From assembly GCA_002551355.1 (NCBI GenBank), contig NTHE01000014.1, positions 1-64,000 on the forward strand: DNA of 64,000 nucleotides, given 5' to 3'. This DNA is from Streptomyces sp. man185. GTDB taxonomy: Bacteria; Actinomycetota; Actinomycetes; Streptomycetales; Streptomycetaceae. Shown here piece after piece: positions 42,735 through 54,163 of the stretch. Each line of letters starts with the position of its first letter. Position 1 is the stretch's first letter. A program made the position numbers and the translations under genes. The notes beneath the pieces were generated by a model. The model had not been told where the DNA came from and ran no database searches. It saw nothing but the letters and a program-made list of their open reading frames with translations.

Positions 42735-44251
42735 AAGATCTCGATCTGCGCGCCCACCGAGTTGAGCCGCTCGGCCAGCTCCTCGTAACCGCGGTTGATC
42801 ACATAGACGTTGCGGAGTACGGAGGTGCCTTCCGCCGCCATCATCGCCAGCAGCACCACCACGGCGGGCCGCAGGGCGGGCGGGCACATCATCTCGGCGG
42901 CGCGCCAGCGGGTCGGGCCCTCGACCAGGACCCGGTGGGGGTCGAGGAGTTGGAGGCGGCCGCCGAGGCGGTTGAGGTCGGTAAGGTAGATCGCGCGGTT
43001 GTCGTAGACCCAGTCGTGGATCAGGGTCTGGCCGTGCGCGGCGGCGGCGATCGCCGCGAAGAACGGCACGTTGTCGATGTTGAGGCCGGGGAACGGCATC
43101 GGGTGGATCTTGTCGATCGGCGCCTCCAGCTTGGAGGGCCGCACCGTCAGGTCCACCAGGCGGGTGCGCGCGTTGTCGGCGGCGTACTCCGGGGTGCGGT
43201 CGCAGTCGACGCCCATCTCCTCCAGGACCGCGAGCTCGATCTCCAGGAACTCGATCGGCACCCGGCGGATGGTCAGTTCGGACTCGGTCACCACGGCGGC
43301 TGCCAGCAGGCTCATCGCCTCGACCGGGTCCTCGGAGGGGGAGTAGTCCACGTCCACGTCGATCTGCGGGACCCCGTGCACGGTGAGCGTCGTCGTACCG
43401 ACCCCGTCGACCCGTACGCCCAGGGCCTCCAGGAAGAAGCACAGGTCCTGGACCATGTAGTTGGACGAGGCGTTGCGGATGACGGTCGTCCCGTCGTGGC
43501 GGGCGGCGGCCAGCAGGGCGTTCTCGGTCACCGTGTCGCCGCGCTCGGTCAGCACGATGGGGCGGTCCGGCGCGACGGTGCGGTCGACCTGCGCGTGGTA
43601 CAGGCCCTCCGTGGCGGCGATTTCCAGGCCGAAGCGGCGCAGCGCGATCATGTGCGGCTCGATCGTGCGGGTGCCGAGGTCGCAGCCGCCCGCGTACGGC
43701 AGGGTGAACTGATCCGTCCGGTGCAGCAGCGGGCCCAGGAACATGATGATCGAGCGGGTGCGGCGCGCGGCGTCGGCGTCGATCGCCTCCAGGTCCAGCT
43801 GTGCGGGCGGCACGATCTCCAGGTCCACGCCGTCGTTGACCCAGCGGGTGCGCACCCCGATGGAGTTCAGCACCTCCAGGAGCCGGAACACCTCCTCGAT
43901 CCTGGCCACCCGGCGCAGGACCGTGCGGCCCTTGTTGAGGAGCGAGGCGCACAGCAGCGCGACGCAGGCGTTCTTGCTGGTCTTGACGTCGATGGCCCCG
44001 GAGAGCCGGCGGCCGCCGACGACCCGCAGATGCATGGGCCCGGCGTAACCGAGCGACACGATCTCGCTGTCGAGGGCTTCACCGATACGGGCGATCATCT
44101 CAAGGCTGATGTTCTGGTTGCCGCGCTCGATGCGGTTGACGGCGCTCTGGCTGGTGGCGAGCGCCTCGGCCAACTGCGTCTGTGTCCAGCCCCGGTGCTG
44201 ACGGGCGTCACGGATGAGCTTGCCGATGCGTACGAGGTAGTCGTCTGACAT
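42722..44251 (-). CDS. murA: UDP-GlcNAc 1-carboxyvinyltransferase-like protein with N-terminal XRE domain
   Basis: A 509-aa fusion. Residues 1-65 are an XRE helix-turn-helix (WTQTQLAEALATSQSAVNRIE). The rest is the two-lobed EPSP/MurA fold, with KTSKNACVALLCASLL at the start and the PEP-binding Cys loop in YAGGCDLGTR. MurA adds enolpyruvate to UDP-GlcNAc in peptidoglycan synthesis. This fused paralogue is common in Streptomyces besides a plain MurA; whether it is catalytic, regulatory or both is not clear from sequence. A dyad in its promoter suggests autoregulation. Its 3' end is duplicated at 36867. Confidence 0.9.
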   Translation of the reverse strand: MSDDYLVRIGKLIRDARQHRGWTQTQLAEALATSQSAVNRIERGNQNISLEMIARIGEALDSEIVSLGYAGPMHLRVVGGRRLSGAIDVKTSKNACVALLCASLLNKGRTVLRRVARIEEVFRLLEVLNSIGVRTRWVNDGVDLEIVPPAQLDLEAIDADAARRTRSIIMFLGPLLHRTDQFTLPYAGGCDLGTRTIEPHMIALRRFGLEIAATEGLYHAQVDRTVAPDRPIVLTERGDTVTENALLAAARHDGTTVIRNASSNYMVQDLCFFLEALGVRVDGVGTTTLTVHGVPQIDVDVDYSPSEDPVEAMSLLAAAVVTESELTIRRVPIEFLEIELAVLEEMGVDCDRTPEYAADNARTRLVDLTVRPSKLEAPIDKIHPMPFPGLNIDNVPFFAAIAAAAHGQTLIHDWVYDNRAIYLTDLNRLGGRLQLLDPHRVLVEGPTRWRAAEMMCPPALRPAVVVLLAMMAAEGTSVLRNVYVINRGYEELAERLNSVGAQIEIFRDI

Positions 44252-44262
44252 GGCGGCAGGCT

Positions 44263-44278
44263 ATCTCAGATATGAGAT
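44263..44278 (-). promoter_or_regulatory. palindromic operator upstream of XRE-MurA gene
   Basis: ATCTCA-GATA-TGAGAT (44263-44278) is a 6-bp inverted repeat 11 bases before the ATG. TAGCCT on the minus strand within the same stretch could be a -10 element. The size suits an XRE dimer, so the site may serve autoregulation. Confidence 0.5.
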
Positions 44279-44393
44279 GAGGATGCTGTGGGGGTGTGCC
44301 GTTCGGGTGACGGGTGTGTACCGGCTCCGGGTCTCCCCATCGTCGCCCGCGCGGGAGTGAGGGGCGCGGTCTGCGCGTCCGTACGGGGCACGG

Positions 44394-44490
44394 CCTCACG
44401 CCCGTCGGCCGGGCATCGGTAGGGGCGGGGCCTCACGCCCGTCGGCCGGGCATCGGTAGGGGCGGGGCCTCACGCCCCTCGGCCGGGCCC
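44394..44490. repeat. 37-bp tandem repeat
   Basis: Units starting CCTCACGCCCGTCGGCCGGG at 44394 and 44431 are identical over 37 bases; a third, diverged partial unit starts at 44468. The block lies between the XRE-MurA promoter and the end of the TMEM175-like gene. There is no spacer structure, so it is not a CRISPR array. Confidence 0.85.
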
Positions 44491-45144
44491 TCAGCCTGCT
44501 CGGCCGTGTCGGCGGGCCCTGGCGCGCTTCCGGTGAGCGAGGGCGAGCTTGACCGGGACCAGTGCCAGCCAGCACCACATGGCCGCGAGGGGGGAGACGA
44601 CGAAGGCGACCGGCATCGTCGCGGCGAAGAGCGCCGCGGTCGAGGCCAGGTCGGCGGTGACCGCCCGGCCGACGTCCCCGCGGGCGGCGTCCGTCGCGTG
44701 CTCCGTCATCCTCCGGCCGGCCAGGAACATCGCCAGCTCCAGCAGGTTCGTGACGGCGACCATGCCCGCGTACGCGGCCACCGCCAGCGGGTGCCTGGCG
44801 TACTCGGACAGCAGGGCGGTCGGGAACGGGACGAGGGCGATGGCACCGAGCCACAGCAGCGCGAAACGCAGCGCCACCCCCTCGAAGCGCGGGACCAGCC
44901 GTACGATCAGCCGGTGGTCGCGCCAGAACCCGGCCAGGATCGTGAAGCTCAGCGCGTACGCGCCGAGATCCGGCAGTGCCTGGCGCACCGCATCGGTGAA
45001 CGCGACCCTGTCCAGGCCCGGTTCGACGTGGAGGTCGAGGACCAGCAGGGTCATCGCGATGGCGAAGATCCCGTCGGCCAGGGTCGTCAGACGGTCCGCG
45101 TTCTTCTCGTCGGCCTTCTCGGCGGCGGCTCGGGCATCGCTCAC
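44491..45144 (-). CDS. TMEM175-like potassium channel family protein (DUF1211)
   Basis: A 217-aa integral membrane protein. RLTTLADGIFAIAMTLLVLDL at residues 18-38 is close to the RxxxFSDGIxAIxxTLLV filter motif of the first helix of bacterial TMEM175 channels. About six membrane segments are visible, as expected for a single-repeat bacterial member. The function (K+ leak) is inferred from the family. The C-terminus is Arg-rich. Confidence 0.82.
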   Translation of the reverse strand: MSDARAAAEKADEKNADRLTTLADGIFAIAMTLLVLDLHVEPGLDRVAFTDAVRQALPDLGAYALSFTILAGFWRDHRLIVRLVPRFEGVALRFALLWLGAIALVPFPTALLSEYARHPLAVAAYAGMVAVTNLLELAMFLAGRRMTEHATDAARGDVGRAVTADLASTAALFAATMPVAFVVSPLAAMWCWLALVPVKLALAHRKRARARRHGRAG

Positions 45145-45183
45145 CCGCCTCAGGGTGAGGGGGCGAGGAGGTTCACACCGTCA

Positions 45184-45636
45184 TTACGCCGACGGCGGGC
45201 AAGCCGGACCGTCGGGCTCCGGCTCGTCGAGCACGGCGGCCACGGCTTCGATCTCGACGAGCTGATCGGCGTACCCGAGCACGGTGACGCCCATGAGGGT
45301 GCTGGGGACGTCGTGGGCGCCGAAGGAGTCCCGGACGACCTGCCAGGCGGCCACGAGATCCTCCTGCCGGGTCGATGCCACGAGCACCCGGGTGCTGATG
45401 ACGTCCTCGACCGAAGCGCCCGCGTCGGCGAGCGCGGTCCGCAGGTTCTCCACGGCCTTCGCCGCCTGGCCGGCGTAGTCCCCGACGGCGACGGTGGTGC
45501 CGTGCTCGTCGAGTGGACACGAACCGGCGAGGAAGATCAGCCGGGACCCGGCGGGCGCCGTGGCCGCATAGGCGTACTCGGCCACGTCGGAGAGGGTGCG
45601 GGAACGGATCAGCGAAACGGCGCCGGTGCGGGTCAC
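45184..45636 (-). CDS. Rid family protein (YjgF/YER057c/UK114), no deaminase Arg
   Basis: A protein of about 150 aa if begun at GTG 45636, with AGGAG 11 bases upstream. A longer frame from 45774 only adds translation of the heptamer repeat. The Rid fold is evident in LIFLAGSCPLDEHG, AAKAVENLRTALADAGAS, STRVLVAS and LVEIEAVA. The place where RidA carries its catalytic Arg (xARSxVxV) reads VPSTLMGVTVLGY, without Arg. It is therefore unlikely to be a classic enamine/imine deaminase. Confidence 0.82.
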   Translation of the reverse strand: MTRTGAVSLIRSRTLSDVAEYAYAATAPAGSRLIFLAGSCPLDEHGTTVAVGDYAGQAAKAVENLRTALADAGASVEDVISTRVLVASTRQEDLVAAWQVVRDSFGAHDVPSTLMGVTVLGYADQLVEIEAVAAVLDEPEPDGPACPPSA

Positions 45637-46129
45637 GGTGGGTGCGTCTCCTGGGGCTGAGGGCTGAGGGCTGGGGGCTGGGCGCTTGGGGCTCGTTGCT
45701 CGTTGCTCGTTGCTCGTTGCTCGTTGCTCGGGGCTGGGGCGCGTGCCGGGCGTCCCGGTGCCGGAGCGCGCCATCCTCGCAGCGCGCTCCGCGTTCCGCT
45801 CCTTCTTTTTCCGGCCGGACCCTCCCCGGTCAACGCGCCGCTCCGCGCCGCCTTTTGGTGGCGCGCGCCGAGGCGGGAGCCGGACCCTCGTGGGCGGCCC
45901 GTCCGGCGCCGCCGCGCAGAAAGTCCGTCGCCCAGCGGCCCGCCGCCCGGACGGACTGGAGGGACGCGGCCGCGGTGAGCGTGATCCGGACCGGAGCGGC
46001 GGACATCGGCTCCGGCGACGTGACCGGAAGGCCGGAGAGCGGAGCCGCAGGGGCAGGTCGAAGGTGGGGCGGCCTGTGCGGGGCGGAAATTCGGATGTTT
46101 GTCGAACGGCGCGCCTCTACGGTGGCCCG
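45637..46129. other. 493-base gap with repeats, no gene
   Basis: Between the divergent Rid and VOC genes I see no supported gene. The left part holds G-rich imperfect repeats (GGGCTGAG, GGGCTGGG) and the heptamer array listed separately. The right part holds no clear promoter or dyad. Confidence 0.5.
45691..45730. repeat. heptanucleotide repeat (GCTCGTT)5 plus partial
   Basis: Five perfect head-to-tail copies of GCTCGTT from 45691 to 45725, then a partial copy. The array lies 55 bases upstream of the probable Rid start. Seven-base units change frame and spacing when copy number slips, so the length may vary between cells. Confidence 0.9.
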
Positions 46130-46564
46130 ATGACATCGATCCGGCAGGTTCAGGTCACCTTCGACTGCGCGTCGCCCTCGCGCGTCGCTCACTTCTGGTG
46201 CGAGGTGCTGGGGTACGTCGTACCGCCGCCTCCGGAGGGGTTCGCCACGTGGGGCGATTACGACCTCTCCTTGCCGCCTGAGAAGCGGGACGCGGGGTTC
46301 GTCTGCCAGGACCCCACGGGGGTGGGCCCGCGGATGTACTTCCAGCGCGTTCCCGAGGCCAAGGTCGTCAAGAACCGCGTGCATCTCTGCGTGCGGGTCG
46401 GCACCGGGCTCGTGGGGGAGGAGCGCCTCGCCGCGCTGGAGGCCGAGTGCGCGCGACTGCTGCCGCTCGGCGCGGCCCGCGTACGACTGCTCCTCGCCGA
46501 CGAGGAGAACGAGTCCTGTCTCGTGATGCAGGACATCGAGGGCAACGAGTTCTGTCTCGACTGA
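46130..46564 (+). CDS. VOC (glyoxalase/bleomycin-resistance fold) protein
   Basis: A 144-aa protein with two beta-alpha-beta-beta-beta halves. The N-terminal VTFDCASPSRVAHFWCEVLGY and C-terminal CLVMQDIEGNEFCLD are typical of the actinobacterial glyoxalase-like family. Metal-binding candidates are the Asp near residue 12, His 85 region (VHLCVRV) and Glu near 140. Substrate unknown. The next gene starts 33 bases downstream. Confidence 0.85.
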   Translation: MTSIRQVQVTFDCASPSRVAHFWCEVLGYVVPPPPEGFATWGDYDLSLPPEKRDAGFVCQDPTGVGPRMYFQRVPEAKVVKNRVHLCVRVGTGLVGEERLAALEAECARLLPLGAARVRLLLADEENESCLVMQDIEGNEFCLD

Positions 46565-46597
46565 CCGGCCGGGCTCGCCCCGGTACCGTGGCTCGGC

Positions 46598-47500
46598 ATG
46601 ACCGACTCCGAGATCGAGATCACGGCGGACCTGGTCCGTGACCTGCTCCGGGAGCAGCATCCGGACCTCGCAGGGCTGGCCGTCAGCGAGGTCGCGGGCG
46701 GCTGGGACAACCAGCAGTGGCGCCTCGGGGACGAGTTGGCCGTACGCATGCCCCGTACGGAACGCGCCCCTGAGCTCCAGCGCAAGGAGCGCCGGTGGCT
46801 GCCCCTCCTGGCTCCTCGGCTGCCGCTCCCCGTCCCGCACCCGGTGCGGGTCGGGGAACCGTCCGCACGCTTCCCCAAGCGCTGGACAATCATGACGTGG
46901 GTCCCCGGCGAGCCGCTGGACCGTACCTCGATCAGCCGCGGCGACCATGCGGCCGACACCTTGGCCCGCTTCCTCAAGGCACTCCACGTGGCGGCGCCCG
47001 CCGAGGCGCCGGGCGTTTCGGACCGGGGCGCTCACCCCGGCGAGTACACCGAGGGCTTCGACCACTTCTTCCGGTCCGTCGCCCTCGACGGCAGGGCCGA
47101 TGAGGTCCGGGCCGTCTGGGACGACGCGGTCGCCGCCCCCGCGTGGGAGGGCCCGCCGGTCTGGGTGCACGGCGACCTCCACCCCGCGAACGTCGTCGTG
47201 TCGGACGGGACGCTCTCGGGCGTGATCGACTTCGGCGACCTGTTCGCCGGGGACCCGGCGTGGGACCTCGCGGCCGCGTGGGTCATCCTTCCCCGGGGCG
47301 CCGCCGCACGGTTCTTCGACGCGTACGCGCGCGCGGACGGGGCGACGATCCGGCGCGCCCGCGGGCTTGCCGCGCTGAAGAGCCTGTTCCTCCTGCTCAT
47401 GGGCCACAACGGAGACCGGGGGCTGCCCGGCGGCAAGCCGGCCTGGGGACCCGCGGGCCGGGCCGCACTCGACCGCGTTCTCCGTGACGACGTGGGGTGA
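46598..47500 (+). CDS. aminoglycoside phosphotransferase-family kinase
   Basis: A 300-aa APH/choline-kinase fold protein. Catalytic loop VWVHGDLHPANVVV and metal-binding VIDFGDLFAGDPAWD are intact, and the N-lobe has GGWDNQQWRLG and LAVRMPR with a nearby ATP-site Arg. Family members phosphorylate antibiotics, sugars or unknown small molecules; nothing here identifies the substrate. It lies outside the polyketide cluster and converges on an alpha/beta hydrolase gene. Confidence 0.87.
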   Translation: MTDSEIEITADLVRDLLREQHPDLAGLAVSEVAGGWDNQQWRLGDELAVRMPRTERAPELQRKERRWLPLLAPRLPLPVPHPVRVGEPSARFPKRWTIMTWVPGEPLDRTSISRGDHAADTLARFLKALHVAAPAEAPGVSDRGAHPGEYTEGFDHFFRSVALDGRADEVRAVWDDAVAAPAWEGPPVWVHGDLHPANVVVSDGTLSGVIDFGDLFAGDPAWDLAAAWVILPRGAAARFFDAYARADGATIRRARGLAALKSLFLLLMGHNGDRGLPGGKPAWGPAGRAALDRVLRDDVG

Positions 47501-47537
47501 TCGTGCGCTGCGTACCGCTGTGGTGCGAGCGGGGTGC

Positions 47538-48290
47538 TCAGCCGGCGGCAGGAAGCTGCCGGGCGAAGCGCCGGACCGCGTCTGTGAAGGCGTCCGGGGC
47601 GTCGAAGTTCGCGAGATGTCCTGCCCGCGGGATCAGTTCGACACGAGCATCCGGATGCGCTCGGGCGAAGTCGGCCTCGCCGGACCGGAAGACGGAGTCC
47701 TTCTCGCCGTTCAGGATCAGTACCGGTGCGGCCACCTGACGCAGCGCCCCCGTGTCGAAGCGCCCCAGTACCTCCCCCCACGCGGCGGGCAGGGTGTGGA
47801 AGGCGTAGCCGGAGCGGATGGTCGCCTCCACCACTTGCCGCGGATACTGCCGCAGCAGGAGCCGGTCGTTCCACCGGGCCAGCCGGTCCGCCGGTATACG
47901 GGGGACCAGGCCGGCGACCCACCGGTAGGGCGTGGCCCACGGGCCGCGGGTGGAGGCGCTGGCGCCCGCGAGGACCAGCCCGCGCAACTGCTCCGGACGG
48001 CTCCGCGCGAACTCCAGCGACACGTATCCGCCCAGCGAGTGCCCGACGACCAGGGCCGGACCGCGGCCGAGTGAGTCGACCGCGGAGGCGATGACCTCGG
48101 TCGCGGCGCTGAGACTCCAGGGCTGCTCCGAGCGCGCTCCGTGGCCGGGGAGATCGATGGCGGTCACCGGGAACTCCTGGCGGAGCGCGGCGAGTTGAGT
48201 GCTCCACTGCCCGGCGCTGAAACGTGTCCCGTGCACGAAGACGATGGGCGGTGCATCGGCTGTTGTCATCGGCCCCCCAGGTGATGCCAT
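47538..48290 (-). CDS. alpha/beta hydrolase
   Basis: A 250-aa serine hydrolase. The nucleophile elbow is VVGHSLGGYVS, the acid is Asp in NGEKDSVF, and the His is in RAGHLANFD. The oxyanion segment is FVHGTRF. ATG 48290 is chosen because GGAGG lies 4 bases upstream; ATG 48269 is an alternative with a G-run upstream. Substrate unknown. Confidence 0.88.
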   Translation of the reverse strand: MASPGGPMTTADAPPIVFVHGTRFSAGQWSTQLAALRQEFPVTAIDLPGHGARSEQPWSLSAATEVIASAVDSLGRGPALVVGHSLGGYVSLEFARSRPEQLRGLVLAGASASTRGPWATPYRWVAGLVPRIPADRLARWNDRLLLRQYPRQVVEATIRSGYAFHTLPAAWGEVLGRFDTGALRQVAAPVLILNGEKDSVFRSGEADFARAHPDARVELIPRAGHLANFDAPDAFTDAVRRFARQLPAAG

Positions 48291-48380
48291 TCCTCCTCCG
48301 ACCCTACCGGCGGGCGAGTCCTCCCCGGCCCCGCGGAAGAAGCGTGGGGAAGGCTGAACGGCGCACGCCGGAGGCGAGGT

Positions 48381-48716
48381 TCAGTGGCCACGCGGGGCGT
48401 ACATGATGACGGCCATGCCGGCGAGGCAGACCAGGGCGCCGATGACGTCGAAGCGGTCGGGGCGGTAGCCGTCGGCGAGCATGCCCCAGGCGATCGATCC
48501 GGCGACGAAGATGCCGCCGTACGCGGCGAGGATGCGGCCGAAGTTGTCGTCGCTCTGGAAGGTGGCGACCACACCGTACAGACCGAGCGCGATGACGCCG
48601 GCGCCGATCCACGCCCAGCCCTTGTGCTCGCGGATGCCCTGCCAGACCAGCCAGGCTCCCCCGATCTCGAACAGCGCGGCGACGACGAACAGGGCGATGG
48701 AACGGGCGACGAGCAC
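48381..48716 (-). CDS. YnfA family small membrane protein
   Basis: A 111-aa protein with four membrane helices. Motifs [44 protein letters not shown] and [20 protein letters not shown] match the YnfA/UPF0060 family. These resemble small multidrug-resistance transporters; physiological role is not settled. Confidence 0.9.
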   Translation of the reverse strand: MLVARSIALFVVAALFEIGGAWLVWQGIREHKGWAWIGAGVIALGLYGVVATFQSDDNFGRILAAYGGIFVAGSIAWGMLADGYRPDRFDVIGALVCLAGMAVIMYAPRGH

Positions 48717-48788
48717 GGCGAAGACTTCCTGGTGAGGGGCGGGCGGTAAAGGTCGGGGCGGTGAGCGGAGTTTCGGGTGGGGCGGGAG

Positions 48789-49695
48789 TCAGCGGGCGGA
48801 GCCGAAGAGGTCCGTGAGCAGCGCGCCGCCGTCGGCGGGCGCCCGGACCTCCAGGTGCGGCTGCGGGCCGTCGAGGTGGAGGCGGAAGTCGAAGAACGGG
48901 CAGTACCGCTGCTCCGCGGCTGCCAGCTCGGCGATGCGCGCTGCCCGGCCGACGGGCAGGGTCAGCCGCAGACCCTCGGGTACGGCGGCCCGGGTGGCGC
49001 CGTCGACGGCCTCGCGCCACCGGGCGGTGCGCTCGTGGAGTCCCTCGCCGGTCAGTGAGCAGGCCACCGGCGCGGCGCGCCACCGCTCCGCCTCCTGTTC
49101 GGCGCCCGGCCGGCCGGGCGTGAGGACGACATCGACGGGCTGTCCGCCACGGGCCCGGCCGGAGGCCGGGGCCGTGGCCGCAGCCCTTCCCGGGGCCGTG
49201 GCCGCGGCCCTTCCCGGGGCCGGAGCTGGCGCCGGGCCCCCTCCCGGCCCCCTCCCGGGTCTCTGGCCGGTATCGGGCCCAGAGTCGGGGTCCCGGTGAG
49301 GAAGCTGCACTCGGGGTCTCACCGGCCGGCTCGGTCGGGCAGCGCGTCCAGGTGTCCCAGGGCGCCGCGGAGTGAGGCGGTGAAGGCCGCGAGCTCGGCG
49401 GCGCGGAGCTCGGCCTCGGCCAGCCGGGCGGCGATCCGGGGCCGTAGATCGGCCTTCATGTCGCGGGAGGCGTCGGCCTCCCACACCCCGACCAACGCGC
49501 CGATCTCCTCCAACGCCAGCCCCAGGTGCTTCGCCGCGCCGATGAACGCCAGCCGCTCGACCGCGTCCTCGCCGTACACCCGGTACCCGGCGGGGTCCGG
49601 TCGGCGGAGAGCGGCCCCGCGCTCTCGTGGAACCGCAGCGTCGTGGCCGGCACCCCACTGCGCTCGGCGGGCTGGGAGATCCGCATGGAGGTCAT
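48789..49695 (-). pseudogene. MerR-family regulator with three disabling changes
   Basis: One MerR protein is spread over several frames. Frame 1 starts at ATG 49695 or 49686 (MRISQPAERSGVPATTLRF) and runs to DRTPP. A one-base loss in the C run near 49595 shifts it to GYRVYGEDAVERLAFIGAAKHLGL, which continues to LDALPDRAGR and stops at TGA (49319-49321). In homologues a Cys is expected there, followed by DPEC, and after this TGA the frame indeed reads DPECSFL. A third change in the low-complexity linker is needed to reach the C-terminal part (GQPVDVVLTPGRP to CPFFDFRLHLDG, ending at 48789). The promoter is well preserved. Either a recent pseudogene or, for the homopolymer shifts, sequencing error. 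Confidence 0.75.
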
Positions 49696-49702
49696 GCCAC
49701 CG

Positions 49703-49734
49703 ACCGTAAACCTTCCACCTGACTGGAAGGTCAA
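49703..49734 (-). promoter_or_regulatory. canonical MerR promoter of the broken MerR gene
   Basis: On the minus strand TTGACC (49734-49729) is followed by an 8-bp perfect dyad (ACCTTCCA 49710-49717, TGGAAGGT 49724-49731) and TACGGT (49708-49703). The -35 to -10 spacer is about 20 bases, the extended form typical of MerR-activated promoters. It lies 8 bases before the first ATG. Confidence 0.8.
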
Positions 49735-49833
49735 GGCGTCATCACTCCGCGCCGGTGCTCCGCGAAGGGACGGGGCCCCCGGGTGAGCCTCCGTAGCCGG
49801 ACCCCTCCACGGGCCCGCGACAGATTGCCCGCC

Positions 49834-53294
<3,461 letters not shown>

Positions 53295-53334
53295 TCAGTC
53301 CGATCCGCGGCTGATCAGCGGCCGGCACAGCGCA

Positions 53335-53371
53335 AGGGCCGCACCCCGGGTTCTCCTCGGGGTGCGGCCCT
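53335..53371 (+). terminator. aconitase terminator hairpin
   Basis: AGGGCCGCACCCCG (53335-53348) pairs perfectly with 53358-53371: a 14-bp GC-rich stem with a 9-base loop, 41 bases after the aconitase stop. The gene to the right is on the opposite strand, so it may serve both directions. Confidence 0.85.
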
Positions 53372-53411
53372 CGCGCCGTTCCGCTTCCGTCTCCGCCGAC
53401 GGAGGGCCGCC

Positions 53412-54065
53412 TCAGCCTCCCGTCGGCACCCGCATGAGGTCGACAAGTCGGCAGGTCGTGCCGTGCGGCACCTCGCCGAGGCCGTGGACCTCGTCGACGA
53501 CGCTCTTGCCGGGCGCCAGGTCGACCACTCCGGTGACGCCGTCGGCGACCTTCGTACCGTCCTTGTCGAGGAACTCGACCCCGACGTTGTAACTCGCCGT
53601 TGTGGACGAGCCGTTCACGACCTTCACCTTCGCCGACTGCCATCCGATCTGCGGATCGCGCGTGCACGCCGTGATCGTGACGTCCTCCTCCACGTCCGGC
53701 TCGGTCGCGGTGGCCTCCGGCGTGGGCACCGCCGGCTCATCGGCGTAGGGCTCTTCCCCGTACGGCTCCTCCTCGTACGGCTCTCCGTCGTACGGTTCGG
53801 AGTAGGGCGCGTCCGACCGCTCCGGCGGCAGTGCGATGGAGTCCTGGACCGAGGACATCATCGAGTAGACGAGCGCCACCACCGCTCCCGCCACGATGAG
53901 CCCGCCGCCCACGGCGAGTGTCACGATCAGCCCCGTACGCTGCGTGTGCGGCGGAGCCGCGGGCGCGGCCCACGGCGAAGGCTCCGCCGCCGGAACAGCC
54001 CCTACCGGAACCTGGCGCTCCGGCTGCGGCTGTTCGGGCGGCGGAGGCGGAAAGTTGTCGGACAT
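53412..54065 (-). CDS. membrane-anchored protein with extracellular beta domain
   Basis: A 217-aa protein. The Pro-rich cytoplasmic N-terminus (1-42) is followed by one membrane helix (GLIVTLAVGGGLIVAGAVVALVY, here 43-65). Then comes a linker of repeated acidic EPY(D/E/G) units (about 88-110), and an extracellular domain from about 125 (ITACTRDPQIGWQSAKVKV, ASYNVGVEFLDKDGT, GTTCRLVDL). The last part resembles FxLYD/DUF4352-type Ig-like domains with a Cys pair. Function unknown. Confidence 0.78.
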   Translation of the reverse strand: MSDNFPPPPPEQPQPERQVPVGAVPAAEPSPWAAPAAPPHTQRTGLIVTLAVGGGLIVAGAVVALVYSMMSSVQDSIALPPERSDAPYSEPYDGEPYEEEPYGEEPYADEPAVPTPEATATEPDVEEDVTITACTRDPQIGWQSAKVKVVNGSSTTASYNVGVEFLDKDGTKVADGVTGVVDLAPGKSVVDEVHGLGEVPHGTTCRLVDLMRVPTGG

Positions 54066-54163
54066 GTGGTCCCCCCACGGGAAGTCGTTCAGGTGCGGGG
54101 CTTACGGTACGTGGCCCCACCCGCACCACCGGCACCACCTGTACAGAAAGCGAACGGACCACC

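Noticed and set aside
44394..44490. CRISPR-like repeat
   Set aside because: The units are head-to-tail without spacers and there are no cas genes.
49319..49321. TGA as a selenocysteine codon in the MerR protein (Cys position)
   Set aside because: The same gene has two further frameshifts, and I see no SECIS-like hairpin or selenoprotein context; a nonsense mutation is simpler.
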